From: Heloderma charlesbogerti
Taxonomy: Eukaryota; Chordata; Lepidosauria; Squamata; Helodermatidae
Direction: 5' to 3'
Assembly: GCA_026122225.1 (NCBI GenBank)
Contig: JANEZZ010000475.1
Location: 1 to 64,000, forward strand
DNA: 64,000 nucleotides
The position numbers and the translations under genes are program-made. Positions 32,779 to 41,837 of the stretch are shown one piece after another (position 1 is the stretch's first letter; each line of letters opens with the position of its first letter). Below the pieces are notes generated by a model. The model did no database searches. It was not told where the DNA came from and saw nothing but the letters and a program-made list of their open reading frames with translations.

Positions 32779-32868
32779 TGTGCGCGTGCTTGTCTGATCT
32801 TGGAAGCTAAGCGGGGTCGGCCCCAGTCAGTAGTTGGATGGGCGACCGCCTGGGAATCAGGCTTCCTG
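32779..32868 (+). pseudogene. 5S rRNA-derived sequence (pseudogene or 5S-type SINE head)
   Basis: The segment matches vertebrate 5S rRNA from about nucleotide 20 to 110: GTCTGATCTTGGAAGCTAAG (5S has CTCGG at the substituted place), CGGGGTCGG, TAGTTGGATGGGCGACCGCC and TGGGAAT. The internal-promoter words AAGCTAAG (box A) and TTGGATGGG...GACCGCCTGGGAA (box C region) are recognisable with substitutions. The first ~20 nt are missing and the 3' end diverges from 5S. It is not a functional 5S gene. A 5S-derived SINE (SINE3-like) is the alternative to a pseudogene. Confidence 0.8.
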
Positions 32869-33111
32869 CACTGAGCAGGGGTGTTTTGCCCAAGGACCCT
32901 TAAAAATCTAGCAGGGAAAAAGGAAATGTGCTCCTGCAGCATCCCCTCCCATACTTAAGAACCACCAGCAAAGGTGATTCCCCCATCTCCCGAGGCAGTC
33001 TTGTTCCACCGTTCATCAGAACTTACCATGAGGAAAATTCCCCTAACTTTTAGCCAGAAATCTGTTTCCCGGCCATATTCACCCTCGGGTTCTAGTCTTG
33101 CCCTCTCAATA
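32869..33111. other. No recognised feature
   Basis: Sequence between the 5S-like segment and the CR1 that I cannot assign. Part of it could be the tail of a 5S-derived SINE. Confidence 0.4.
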
Positions 33112-34338
33112 CTACAAGCGAGAAGGGTCTTGGAATTGTTGTAGATCACAAGCCGAATATTAGCCAACAATGTGATGTGGCTGCAAAAAAGGCAAATGCT
33201 ATTTTGGGCTGTATTAAGAGAAGTATAGCTTCCAAATCCCATGAAGTACTAGTTCCCCTCTACTCAGCACTGGTTAGGCCTCATCTGGAGTACTGTGTCC
33301 AGTTCTGGGCACCACACTTTAAGAAGGATGCAGACAAACTGGAGAGGATTCAGAGAAGAGCAACAAAGATGATCAGGGGACTGGAAACAAAACCCCATGA
33401 CAAGAGACTGAAAGAACTGGGCGTGTTTAGCCTTGAGAAGAGAAGACTGAGGGGAGATATGATAACACTCTTCAAGTACTTGAAAGGTTGTCACAGAGAG
33501 GAAGGCCAGGATCTCTTCTTGATCATCCCAGACTGCAGGACACGGAATCATGGGCTGAATGGCTGAACATCAGGGGAAAGTTCCTGACCGATAGAGCAAT
33601 ACAACAATGGAACCAATTCCCTAAGGAGGTGGTGGGCTCTCCCACACGGGAGGCATTCAAGACAAGGCTGGATAGCCATCTGTCAGGGATGCTTTGATTT
33701 GGACTCCTGCTGTAGCCATGAAATTAAGACACTTGCTCCTTGGGAGGAAAGCTATGGCAAACCTAGACAGCATAGTAAGAAGCAGAGACATCACCTTGCC
33801 GACAAAGGTCCGTATAATCAAAGCTATGGTTTTCCCAGTAGCAACATATGGCTGTGAGAGCTGGACTATAAGGAAGGCTGAGCGCCCAAGAATCAATGCT
33901 TTCGAACTGTGGTGCTGGAGAAGACTCTTACGAGTCCCCTGGACTGCAAGGAGGTCAGATCAGTGCATCCTAAAGGAAATCAACCCTGACTGCTCATTGG
34001 AAGGACAGATACTGAAGCTGAAGCTCAAATACTTTGGCCACCTAATGCGAAGAGAAAAGTCACTGGAAAAGACCCTGATGCTGGGAAAGATTGAAGGCCA
34101 AAGGAGAAGGGGATGGCAGAGGATGAGATGGCTAGATAGCATCACCGATGCAATGAATATGAACTTGAGCACGCTCTGGGAGAGAGCGGAGGACAGGAAG
34201 GCCTGGCGTGCTATGGTCCATGGGGTCACGAAGAGTCGGACACGACTGAACGACTGAACAACAACAACAATTGAGCAGGGGGTTGGACTCGATGGTCTTA
34301 TAGGCCCCTTCCAACCTTACATTTCTATGATTCTATGA
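33112..34338 (+). mobile_element. CR1 LINE 3' third, split by BovB
   Basis: CR1 sequence is at 33112-33712 and 34271-34338. The frame at 33177-33566 encodes AAKKANAILGCIKRSI, YSALVRPHLEYCVQFWAPHF, KMIRGLETKPHDKRLKELG and FSLEKRRLRGDMITLFKYLK, the CR1 reverse-transcriptase C-terminus. The 3' UTR breaks at GATTTGGACTCCTGC and resumes, after BovB, with TTGAGCAGGGGGTTGGACTC and the ATTTCTATGATTCTATGA tail. Upstream parts are absent. Confidence 0.9.
33713..34270 (+). mobile_element. BovB LINE 3' end inside CR1
   Basis: An intact plus-strand frame to 34257 encodes the BovB (RTE-type) C-terminus: SRDITLPTKVRIIKAMVFPV, TYGCESWTIRKAE, FELWCWRRLLRVPWTARRSD, LKYFGHLMRREKSLEKTLML, RMRWLDSITDAMNM and VHGVTKSRTRLND. 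The catalytic reverse-transcriptase core is absent. The 3' end is (CAA)n, not poly-A. It splits a CR1 3' UTR without a visible target duplication. Confidence 0.92.
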
Positions 34339-34361
34339 AGCAACAGAGATCAAGTCTGCTC

Positions 34362-34480
34362 CATCTTCTGCACGACAGCCCTGCCTACAAATATTTGGAG
34401 ACTGCTGCTATCATGTCTCCCCTTAATCTTCTCTACTCCAGCCTAAACACACCCATCTCTTTCAACATTTCCTGGGTTTA
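34362..34480 (-). mobile_element. CR1 fragment, antisense
   Basis: ACAGCCCTGCCTACAAATAT, TATCATGTCTCCCCTTAATC and CTCCAGCCTAAACACACCCA are the reverse complement of the CR1 FSLEKRRLRGDMI...FKYLKG coding region. The fragment is diverged and ~120 bp. Confidence 0.65.
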
Positions 34481-34805
34481 TAGAACCTCACCCTCATTGC
34501 GATTCAGATCATTTTTTTTGCTCAGGAGACTTTGTCAATTTCACTTACCTGCTGAGTAAAGGAAGTGTGATTGATATGGCATTTCGTTTTAAGGTCTGCA
34601 TTTACTTCATTACCAATATTAGCAAGAGACCAACCTGAAAAGAAAGGCCAAATCCAGCCAAGATGGCAGATCTGCAATCAGATCTTTGTCTTTCTTTTAA
34701 AGTTTACAAGAGGTCCCAGTAAGGAACATGAATAGAATCTCAGAATGAAAACAACATTCTTTCATGCTCCTCCTAGTTTTACCTCAGTTGAACTATTCTA
34801 GTTTC
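34481..34805. other. No recognised feature
   Basis: AT-leaning sequence without a recognised element. Confidence 0.4.
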
Positions 34806-35461
34806 TAGGGATGTACGAAATTGCCCTTACCTGGCTCCGCCAGGTTCCGCTGGGGGGGGAGGTGCTCCGTCCCTCCCCCCGGAATCCTCGCTGGGGGGGG
34901 AGGCGCAGAGCGCCTCCCCCCCAGAATCCTGGCCGGCCTGCTCCGCTCCATGGGAATTCCACAGAGCCGCCAGCTGGCTCCGCCAGCAGCCGGACATCCG
35001 GCCGCTGGCTATCAGGGACGCAAATGGCGGTGGCCATAGCCACCGCCGTTTGCATCCCTGTAGTCTGCCATGATAGGCTATGTAAATCTTTACATAGCCT
35101 ATCACGTCTGACTTTAAAAAAAAAACCGCGCGTACGCAAATGGCGGCTGCTACGGCCGCCACCATTTGCATTCCTTATTTTGGGTCGTCTTAGTCTATGT
35201 AAATATTTACATAGACTAAGACGGCGAAAATAAGGGGAACGCAAATAGCATAGACTAATCACATCTTTTCTTTTCTTTTTTTTCAACACTGCCACCGGAG
35301 CCGCCGCCACCCGGAAGATCCACCCCAGGTAAGTCTCATCCCGGGGGGGATCTGTGGGGGGGTGGGGGGGTGGCAGGCCATTCCGCCATGGATTTCGGGT
35401 GGCCAAATGCACTGGCATTCGGCCTCACCGAGATCCATGGCGGAATTCTCTGCCATCCCTA
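34806..35461. mobile_element. 656-bp hAT-type element with internal palindromes
   Basis: The ends are TAGGGATG and CATCCCTA, perfectly inverted over 8 bp. The flanks are exact copies of CTAGTTTC (34798-34805 and 35462-35469). Internal palindromes include AAATGGCGGTGGC against AGCCACCGCCGTTT (35023-35052), GATAGGCTATGTAAA against TTTACATAGCCTATC (35070-35102) and TAGTCTATGTAAA against TTTACATAGACTA (35190-35218). No transposase. A close relative starts at 62485 in the opposite orientation. Confidence 0.92.
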
Positions 35462-35469
35462 CTAGTTTC

Positions 35470-36299
35470 CCACATGCAATGTGTTCTAGATCCATTGTAT
35501 GATGGAAAAGGATGTCCTTAAACTGGCAAGCATCTTTAAGCTCCCACCCTCCACGAAGAGGAAACGCTGGCAAATTAATTGTTCTATTGTCATGGCAATA
35601 TGGTCCAGGAAGCCTGATAGGTTGCCATGTGGCTTTCCAATGAGTGCCTGATGTGGTTGGCAAAGTAACAGCATGAAAAATATCTGCCTCTCTGTATGCA
35701 TGTCACCTCCATTTATACTCTGTTTATTCTTTGCCCAGGTGTTTTTGGCTAGGTGCTGTGACCTGTCTGTTTTCAGTTTTATTCCCATTAATTTATGTTC
35801 ATCATAAAGAGGAAATTGCTATGCTGCCATGTTGCACACTTGTCAGGTGCCAGTTTGAAATCTCTTGGGCTATTTATAAAAAGCCTACTCATTTCAGCTT
35901 CATTTTTCTTTAAAATTAGCTCCTTGTATCTTCAGTGGGGGACAATATACTAAAAGGGCACTTGATTTTAGCCCTGCTATTTTGAGATAGGGTACAGAAA
36001 ATTATAATACTTTGTATTTATGGGGCTGCAGCTTTGGCAGACTTACACAAATGAATTCCAAAATGTCCTCATTATGGTAGATCCATTCACTGAAGAGAAT
36101 GACCAGCATAATGCACTGTCCTATCTAGCTCAGCTCAAGGTTCCCAGAGGAGCCGACCTGAAATGGTTGCACTTACTAGAAGGGCAAGGCAGAGTCAAGT
36201 CCAGCTCTGCAGGATGGGAAAGCAAGGTCTTTTAGGACCTTGGACAGATCCATGCAAGGTGGAACCCACTCAAAAACAGCTGTTGTCTCAGCAACATGC
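35470..36299. other. No recognised feature
   Basis: Ordinary sequence. Short minus-strand frames (100-126 codons) partly overlap the MITE and have no domains. Confidence 0.4.
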
Positions 36300-36654
36300 A
36301 GAGGCCTTATGATGTCTTATTAAGGCAAGCAGGTCTGGGCCTCATGTTAACTCCACCCACTCTGAGGAGCTGTCTCCTTCTTAAAGGAGTCCAATTCTAC
36401 AACTGCTGGCTCCTACAGGGTGGAGGCAGTGAGGGTTGCATTGGAGGGGTGCCCTCTGAGTCTGAGGAGTTTGGTAAAGCCATGGCTTCTGGCCTGGAAG
36501 GACCCAGAGTAGCAGATGATGTGCTACTGGATGAAGACTCAGTCTTCCTCTGTGCCAGAGGAGGGACTGAGTCTGGAAACATAAACATAACATGCATAAC
36601 CATTTCCACACAACTTTCTGGGTGTCAGGCACTACTGGGACTAGAACAGGGAGC
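36300..36654. other. Unassigned, LTR-like in character
   Basis: Minus- and plus-strand frames here are short. CCCTCTGAGTCTGAGGAG near 36450 is reminiscent of the acidic serine words in the solo LTRs, but no TG...CA ends or TSD are seen. Confidence 0.25.
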
Positions 36655-36909
36655 CCTTATTTATTTATTTATTTATTTATTTATTGCATTTATATCCTGC
36701 CTTTTTTCCTCCAAGGAACTCAAGGCAGCGTACATGATCCTCCTCCTTCCTCCATTTTATCCTCACAACAACAACCCTGTGAGGTGGGTTGGGCTGAGAG
36801 TCTGTGACTGGCCCAAAGTCACCCAGTGAGCTTCCATGGCCGAGTGGGGACTAGAACCTGGATCTCCCGACTCCCAGTCCAGCACTCTAGGCACTACACC
36901 ACACTGGCA
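36655..36909 (-). mobile_element. Sauria-type SINE, antisense
   Basis: An (ATTT)n tail, then TATATCCTGCCTTTTTTCC, CACAACAACAACCCTGTGAG, GGCCCAAAGTCACCCAGTGA, GGCCGAGTGGGGACTAGAAC and the head CACTACACCACACTGGC. It is very similar to the copy at 32346 and near full length. Confidence 0.88.
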
Positions 36910-36961
36910 CAGATGCCCTGTGTAGTAAGCTACTGGGACTACAGATTGGAACATCCTAGAC

Positions 36962-37097
36962 CAGCCTTTACCAACCTGGTGCCCTCCAGATGTTTTAGAT
37001 GACAACTCCCAGCATCCTTGACCATAGGTCAAACTGTCTGGGGCTGATGGGAGTTGAAGTCCAAAACATCTGAAGGGCACCAGGTTGGGGAAGTCTG
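36962..37097. mobile_element. Palindromic hAT-type MITE, complete
   Basis: The left arm CAGCCTTTACCAACCTGG, GCCCTCCAGATGTTTTAG and GACAACTCCCA is answered by GATGGGAGTTGAAGTCC, AAAACATCTGAAGGGC and CACCAGGTTGGGGAAG. The flanks TCCTAGAC (36954-36961) and TCGTAGAC (37098-37105) match at 7 of 8, an 8-bp TSD. The element is nearly a perfect palindrome of 136 bp. Confidence 0.85.
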
Positions 37098-37105
37098 TCG
37101 TAGAC

Positions 37106-37477
37106 AGTAATAAATTCTTCAGGTTTCCTTGTTGGAGCTTGCTTCAAATGCATTTGCACTACTGGAAGTGAACATTTCCCACAGATATACACAGCTAGAT
37201 GAATGAGCTGAGCACCTAGCAGTAAGCAAGAGGGTGAGGTTTTATTAGTGGAGGATCCTTTTGAGCAAAATCGGTCTCTCTTATTAGACTCCCCTGATAT
37301 ATTGGTCTTCCACAACATTATTAATTATAATTTAAGGAGTAGAGCCATACAGGCTCCAGTATCAGTTATAGGATAAATGTCATATGAACAAGACACATCT
37401 GGGGATCCCACAAGCCCAACATGAGCACAATAACACCGTCCTATGTGTGTTCCCTAAAAACTGGTATTGAGAGGCAT
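37106..37477. other. No recognised feature
   Basis: Unassigned sequence with minor frames only. Confidence 0.4.
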
Positions 37478-38090
37478 AATGCCTCTGATACTGGAGATAA
37501 TATGTAGCCATTGTGACCAGTAGCCATTGATACCCATATTCTCCATGAATTTTGTCTACTCCCCTTCTAAAGCTGTCCAGGTTGGTCTGTGTGAAATACA
37601 ACTTTTTGTCTGTCCTGAATCTCCCATCATTGGATGACCCGAGGTTCTAGTAGTATGGGAGAGGGAGAAAAACATCTCCCTGTCCACTTCCTTCACACAT
37701 GCATAATTCATACACTTCTATCATGTCACTTTTCCTCTAAGCTAAAAGAAAAGCCTCAAATCTTGTAACCTTTCCTCATACGGGAGTAGCTCCAGCCCCT
37801 TCATTGTTTTGGTTGCTCTTTTCTGCACCTTTTCCAGATATATAATACCCTTTTTGAGGAGTGTTGACTAGAACTCTGCACATTATTCCAAGTGTAGTCA
37901 TACCATGTTGTTCAGTTGTTAAGTCGTGTCCGACTCTTTGTGACCCCATGGACCATAGCACGCCAGGCCTTCCTGTCCTTGTCATACCATAGATTTGTAT
38001 AAAGGCATTATGAAATTGGCAGGTTTATTTTCCATTCCTTTCCTAATAATTCCCATAATGCCTTTTTTAGATTTACAGCTAGAATTGAAA
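37478..38090 (-). mobile_element. CR1 LINE fragment (antisense) split by BovB
   Basis: Antisense CR1 words include CCTCTGATACTGGAG, TAGCCATTGATACCCATATT, GAGGGAGAAAAACATCTCCC and TTTCTGCACCTTTTCCAG. It is more diverged than the copy at 51412, and no long minus-strand frame survives. A 74-bp BovB end interrupts it at 37907-37980. Confidence 0.75.
37907..37980 (-). mobile_element. 74-bp BovB 3'-end insertion
   Basis: Antisense BovB end: GTTGTTCAGTTGTTAAGTCG, GACTCTTTGTGACCCCATGG and AGCACGCCAGGCCTTCC. It is flanked by exact copies of GTCATACCAT (37897-37906 and 37981-37990), a 10-bp TSD. It lies within a CR1 copy. Confidence 0.92.
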
Positions 38091-38250
38091 GTGGACTGTG
38101 GATGGTTTTAATTCCTTCCCATGTCTGTTGATTTCTGTTGAATGTTCACTCTTATACAGCAGTAACTAAAATTCAGTATAATTTTAAAAGAAGCTTTCTA
38201 AACAGTCAGCTTAAGGAAGAACTGTGTTTGTTGTTCCCTCCCCCTGACAA

Positions 38251-38387
38251 ATATGGGGTTGGATCCAGAATTAGTCATACTTAGAGTAGACTCATTGAAA
38301 TCAATTGGATTTAAGTTAGCCATGATTAACAGATCTCATTTATTTCAAAGGTTCTACTCCAAGTATAACTAAGTGTGGATCCAACCC
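38251..38387. mobile_element. Foldback MITE (GGTTGGATCCAGA ends)
   Basis: The left arm GGTTGGATCCAGAATTAGTC then ATACTTAGAGTAGA is answered by TCTACTCCAAGTATAACTAA and GTGGATCCAACCC. Related one-armed words appear at 18685 and 43765. Confidence 0.75.
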
Positions 38388-38390
38388 ATG

Positions 38391-38419
38391 GAGTGGGGGG
38401 GGGGGGAGAGAGAGAGAGA
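38391..38419. repeat. G-run followed by (GA)n
   Basis: About 13 G residues followed by an AG repeat ending near 38419. Confidence 0.9.
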
Positions 38420-39489
38420 ATTTATCAACATGCATTAGTTGTACCATTTCAGGCTCTGGATCCTGCCAATGCTCTGCACTGTCTCAGTTGTCTCAAGAGT
38501 TTCATATTGCTCGGTGTTGATGTATCCTTGGTTGTAGGATTCTATTACAGATCAGATTATTAGCAGGGGTCTGGATAGGTCAGGTTTCGCAGGGAAGCAA
38601 GAAGACAATAGATCAGCACCATGGAAAGCTCTGAGTGGTGTTAGGGCTAGAAGCCAGATAGGGTTGTCTGTATATTGCTCCAACAAGCATCAAATCAAGC
38701 CAGAGCCTTAAATAGGAGTTTCGCTTTCTTCAGGCTGGTTGGGCCCACCTCCACATTGAATGAGGCTTTGTCTCTTAAAGCAACCTTGCCTGTTTTAACA
38801 ACCTCAGGGTGGAGAGCCATAGGAGTGGCTGTCACATGCTAGTGTCCTCATGACCAGAGTCCAAGGATGGAAATGCGACCTTCTCTGGATGCAGGGAAGT
38901 AAACCCCTGGGATCTTTCTGGATAACTTGGTCCTGGTGAAGTGGGAGCTTCATGATACCTTTCTGTGACCAGGTATTCTCCCTGACCCATTAACTCTGAA
39001 CCTATTCTGAAGACAAAGGGCATCCTAAGGGTGATGGTTCAGGATCATGGTCCATAACGTTAGAGCAGGGTAGCTCCTAAGGTGGCACACCGGGCAGCCC
39101 TTTTTGGTTGTGTAGATGATGAAACTGCACAGTTCTGCCGACTGTCACATTTCTTTTCTCAGCCACATTCTCACTCTACAGGGAAATGTGTTTATGCATG
39201 GAGCATTACAGCATGAGACCAAAAACTGTAGTCCCTCCAGATAAAAGTTCTGTTCCATTCCATTAACCTCAAATACACCATGCTGGCCAAGAAATGAGAG
39301 CCTTCTCTGCAGAGTGTTTTATCATTATTGCCTTGGATGTACTAGTGACAAGGAATATGGAACTGCCTTCCTCTAAGCAGGTGCTGCCTGATAGCTTTGC
39401 TCCAATGTGACCTTTTGAACTGAAGTCTTCATCCATTGGTTTTAAAAAGGAAATGCATCCATACGCACAAAAGAATGCATGCATAGATC
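38420..39489. other. No recognised gene; possible old LTR
   Basis: About 1 kb of ordinary composition. The stretch 38560-39000 has the look of an LTR (purine and pyrimidine blocks, CTTAAATAG near 38708), but no ends or TSD are found. Confidence 0.3.
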
Positions 39490-39850
39490 TGATCCATTTA
39501 TTCTAATGGATCAGAGGTACAGTTCCAGGCAAGCAAATATATTTCATTTTTTTTGGTCCTGCCCCCAAATAGTAAATTTTTGGAGGATGGTAAAGGATGA
39601 AATAATGAAAATTGTAGGTACTGAGCTCTCTTTAGACCCATTTGTATTATTATTTGTATATATTAAGGTATAATTCCAATTTATGCTATGAAAATAACTG
39701 TTGATTTCCGGATGTATGGGAATAAGCTGTAAGTGGAAGACAGTTAACCCTCCCACAACTGACAACTGGTGTATGAGGGTTTGGGATATGGCCTCTATGA
39801 ATTAATTAAAGGTGTAGACCTATGGGATTATCATAAGCCTCCAAACTCAG
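39490..39850 (+). mobile_element. L1 LINE ORF2 C-terminal fragment
   Basis: Plus-strand codons at about 39535-39650 encode an L1 ORF2 C-terminal signature, FHFFWSCPQIVNFWRMVKDE, then TELSLDP. A second frame near 39728-39795 reads KWKTVNPPTTDNW and RVWDMASMN, as in the following part of L1 ORF2. The frames are shifted relative to each other, so the copy is broken. It is the only L1 piece I recognise in the window. Confidence 0.7.
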
Positions 39851-40516
39851 AGGCTTATGGTCATCCTACGTAGAGTGGGAGGAGCGGCGTTGCTAATCTT
39901 CACCTCCTCGTCCTCCCACCCTGTATTTTCCGCTAGATGGGCTTTTTTGCCAGTCTAGGTCAGGTGTTTTAGAGGGGGAGGGAAGGTGGCTAGAGAGTCC
40001 TCAGGATAACTCATATCCCAGCTCTTCCAGTCTCCTCCCCTCCCCGCCCACCAAAATGCTCCCTTAACCCCAATCTGAGGTCATTTCCCAACCTTGGATT
40101 GCAGCTGGTGAGGTTCTTTACATGCCAGCTGCAAGGGGATGGGGGAGGGGGTCAGTTCTTTGATTCCCCACTCTGAATCTGAACCATCTTATGGCCCCTC
40201 AGACACAGTCTAGTGGCAATAGGATTGCTTTCTTCTATAATTAGAAGCTGAGAACAGTTCTTGTATAGAAAAACTGGACTCTTATTTTATATCGGAATGA
40301 GAAAGTTAAGGACTCAATACAACCTTGTTTAATATTGGGGGCTATTTGATTGGTATGAATTTGATTACGTTGTTAATATTTGTATTTATGAATGGATGTA
40401 ATTTTTAAAAATCCAGACACCAGAAACGTGTTGTCGGCCCTCCTCTAATGCAACGTTCTTTGGATTTAGACTAGTTTTCCCTTTATTAAAAGCATATTAA
40501 AAGCCATTGCTTCTAT
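39851..40516. other. No recognised feature; possibly L1 3' remnant
   Basis: The AT-rich stretch 40235-40430 could be the 3' end of the same L1, but I see no motif that proves it. Confidence 0.35.
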
Positions 40517-40598
40517 TTGTTGTTGTTGTTCAGTCGTTAAGTCGTGTCCGACTCTTCGTGACCCCATGGACCAGAGCACGCCAGGCTTTCCTGTCCTC
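40517..40598 (-). mobile_element. 82-bp BovB 3'-end insertion
   Basis: (TTG)n then CAGTCGTTAAGTCGTGTCCG and GTGACCCCATGGACCAGAGC is the antisense BovB 3' end. It is flanked by exact copies of ATTGCTTCTAT (40506-40516 and 40599-40609), an 11-bp TSD. Confidence 0.93.
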
Positions 40599-40723
40599 AT
40601 TGCTTCTATACCTAAACCTAAAAAAAGAAGAATGTGGAATCCCTTGCAGATAGTAGAGCCCCATATGTGCATTGTACCCTGCAGGCAAGGGGCAGAGGGG
40701 ATAGCTGGATTGGTTGGGTTGGG

Positions 40724-40762
40724 TTATTTATTTATTTACTTACTTACTTACTTATTTACAGA
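40724..40762. repeat. (TTTA)n(CTTA)n microsatellite
   Basis: ATTT units pass into ACTT units and back to ATTT. It may be the tail of a degraded retroelement on the minus strand. Confidence 0.85.
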
Positions 40763-41462
40763 ACTTCCTCTTTTGTTGGCCTTGAGGAGGATGCCCTGCC
40801 TCCTTCCAGAATATGAACAAACGTTCTGCACTGAAAACAAATAGCAGGGGGATTTGGGTCCCACCCCGTAAAGAAGCCTTTATGAATGTGTGACAGGAGC
40901 TGCTGGGAACTGTGGTCAGCTGCCCCATGTGGTGAGCCACTGAAGTGCAGGTAGCAGCTTCTCCATGGATTACACTCTGACCCTGGACTGATCCCACCAA
41001 AGCCAGCCTTTGGGTCTTCCTGGACAGGAAGGAATGTGAGAGGACTTCCTGTTACAAGGTCTTCCTGTGCTCTGGTGTGCTCTGATATCCTTGGAGTTCT
41101 TCAGTCCCAACTTCCGGCTCGCTCTTCGATCCTACCCCCTGCTTTGCCTTCCAGTTCTGCCGTGGCACTAAAGCTGCACAACATCCTTGCTCCGGATGTT
41201 TCCACTTCATTTCCATTTTGTTTTATTTTTGTCAGCTGCCAGGCCATGGCATCTGAAAAGGCATCCAGAGGGTCTTTGCCCTGATTACTTTTTCCTCGCG
41301 CCACATTTCTGTGGCTCTGATGGAAGTGGCTATTAAAAGTTAGTTCATCAGGGTTTTCAGAGTATGTTTATATGATTTTCTATTATGTTGTATTCATTTC
41401 TGCCTTGAAGTCCTTTAATAGTACAGTGGCTAAAGACATTTGAATAAATATATAAGCTGCAG
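40763..41462. other. No recognised feature
   Basis: Unassigned sequence with frames up to 92 codons and no domains. Confidence 0.4.
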
Positions 41463-41709
41463 TGTCAGGGTTCAGCTATGCCCAGAGCTGGAACACAGAG
41501 TCTCTTCAGAGGAGAAGAAGGAAAAGCAGGACCCCCCACTCAGCAGACCCCAGTGACCCTGAGGACCCACTGGAACCCGATATCCCTACCTGCCTTGTCC
41601 CCTCTGGAGAAAGCCTCTTTGGAGGAGGTCATAGAGCTCCCCAAGCCAAACATTATTGGATTGCCACCACCACCCAAAAAAAGGCATCTGTAGCCACTAA
41701 GGAGTGACA
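41463..41709 (+). mobile_element. Possible short or internally deleted solo LTR
   Basis: Starts TGTCAGGGTTCAGC and ends AGTGACA, matching the ends of the LTR group in this window, but is only 247 bp. The flanks TGCAG and TGCCA agree only partly. Its opening codons again give an acidic serine-containing stretch (VSSEEKKEKQD). Confidence 0.4.
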
Positions 41710-41837
41710 TGCCACATTTATCCACTGTGGCTCACTCTGTGTAGTGCCACAGAGTCGTTTGCTGCCGAAATTTGGAGGAAACCAGCAATTTCCCTCTTTT
41801 TTCACTTCTTTTTTGGCAGGTGCCACGCAGACTGCAT
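41710..41837. other. No recognised feature
   Basis: Short unassigned sequence before the L2 tail. Confidence 0.4.

Noticed and set aside
32779..32868. Functional 5S rRNA gene
   Set aside because: The first ~20 nt and the 3' end are missing or diverged, and no tandem 5S cluster is present.
34798..35418. 206-codon minus-strand and 140-codon plus-strand frames as genes
   Set aside because: They lie almost wholly in the 656-bp hAT-type element, and symmetrical palindromes create open frames on both strands.
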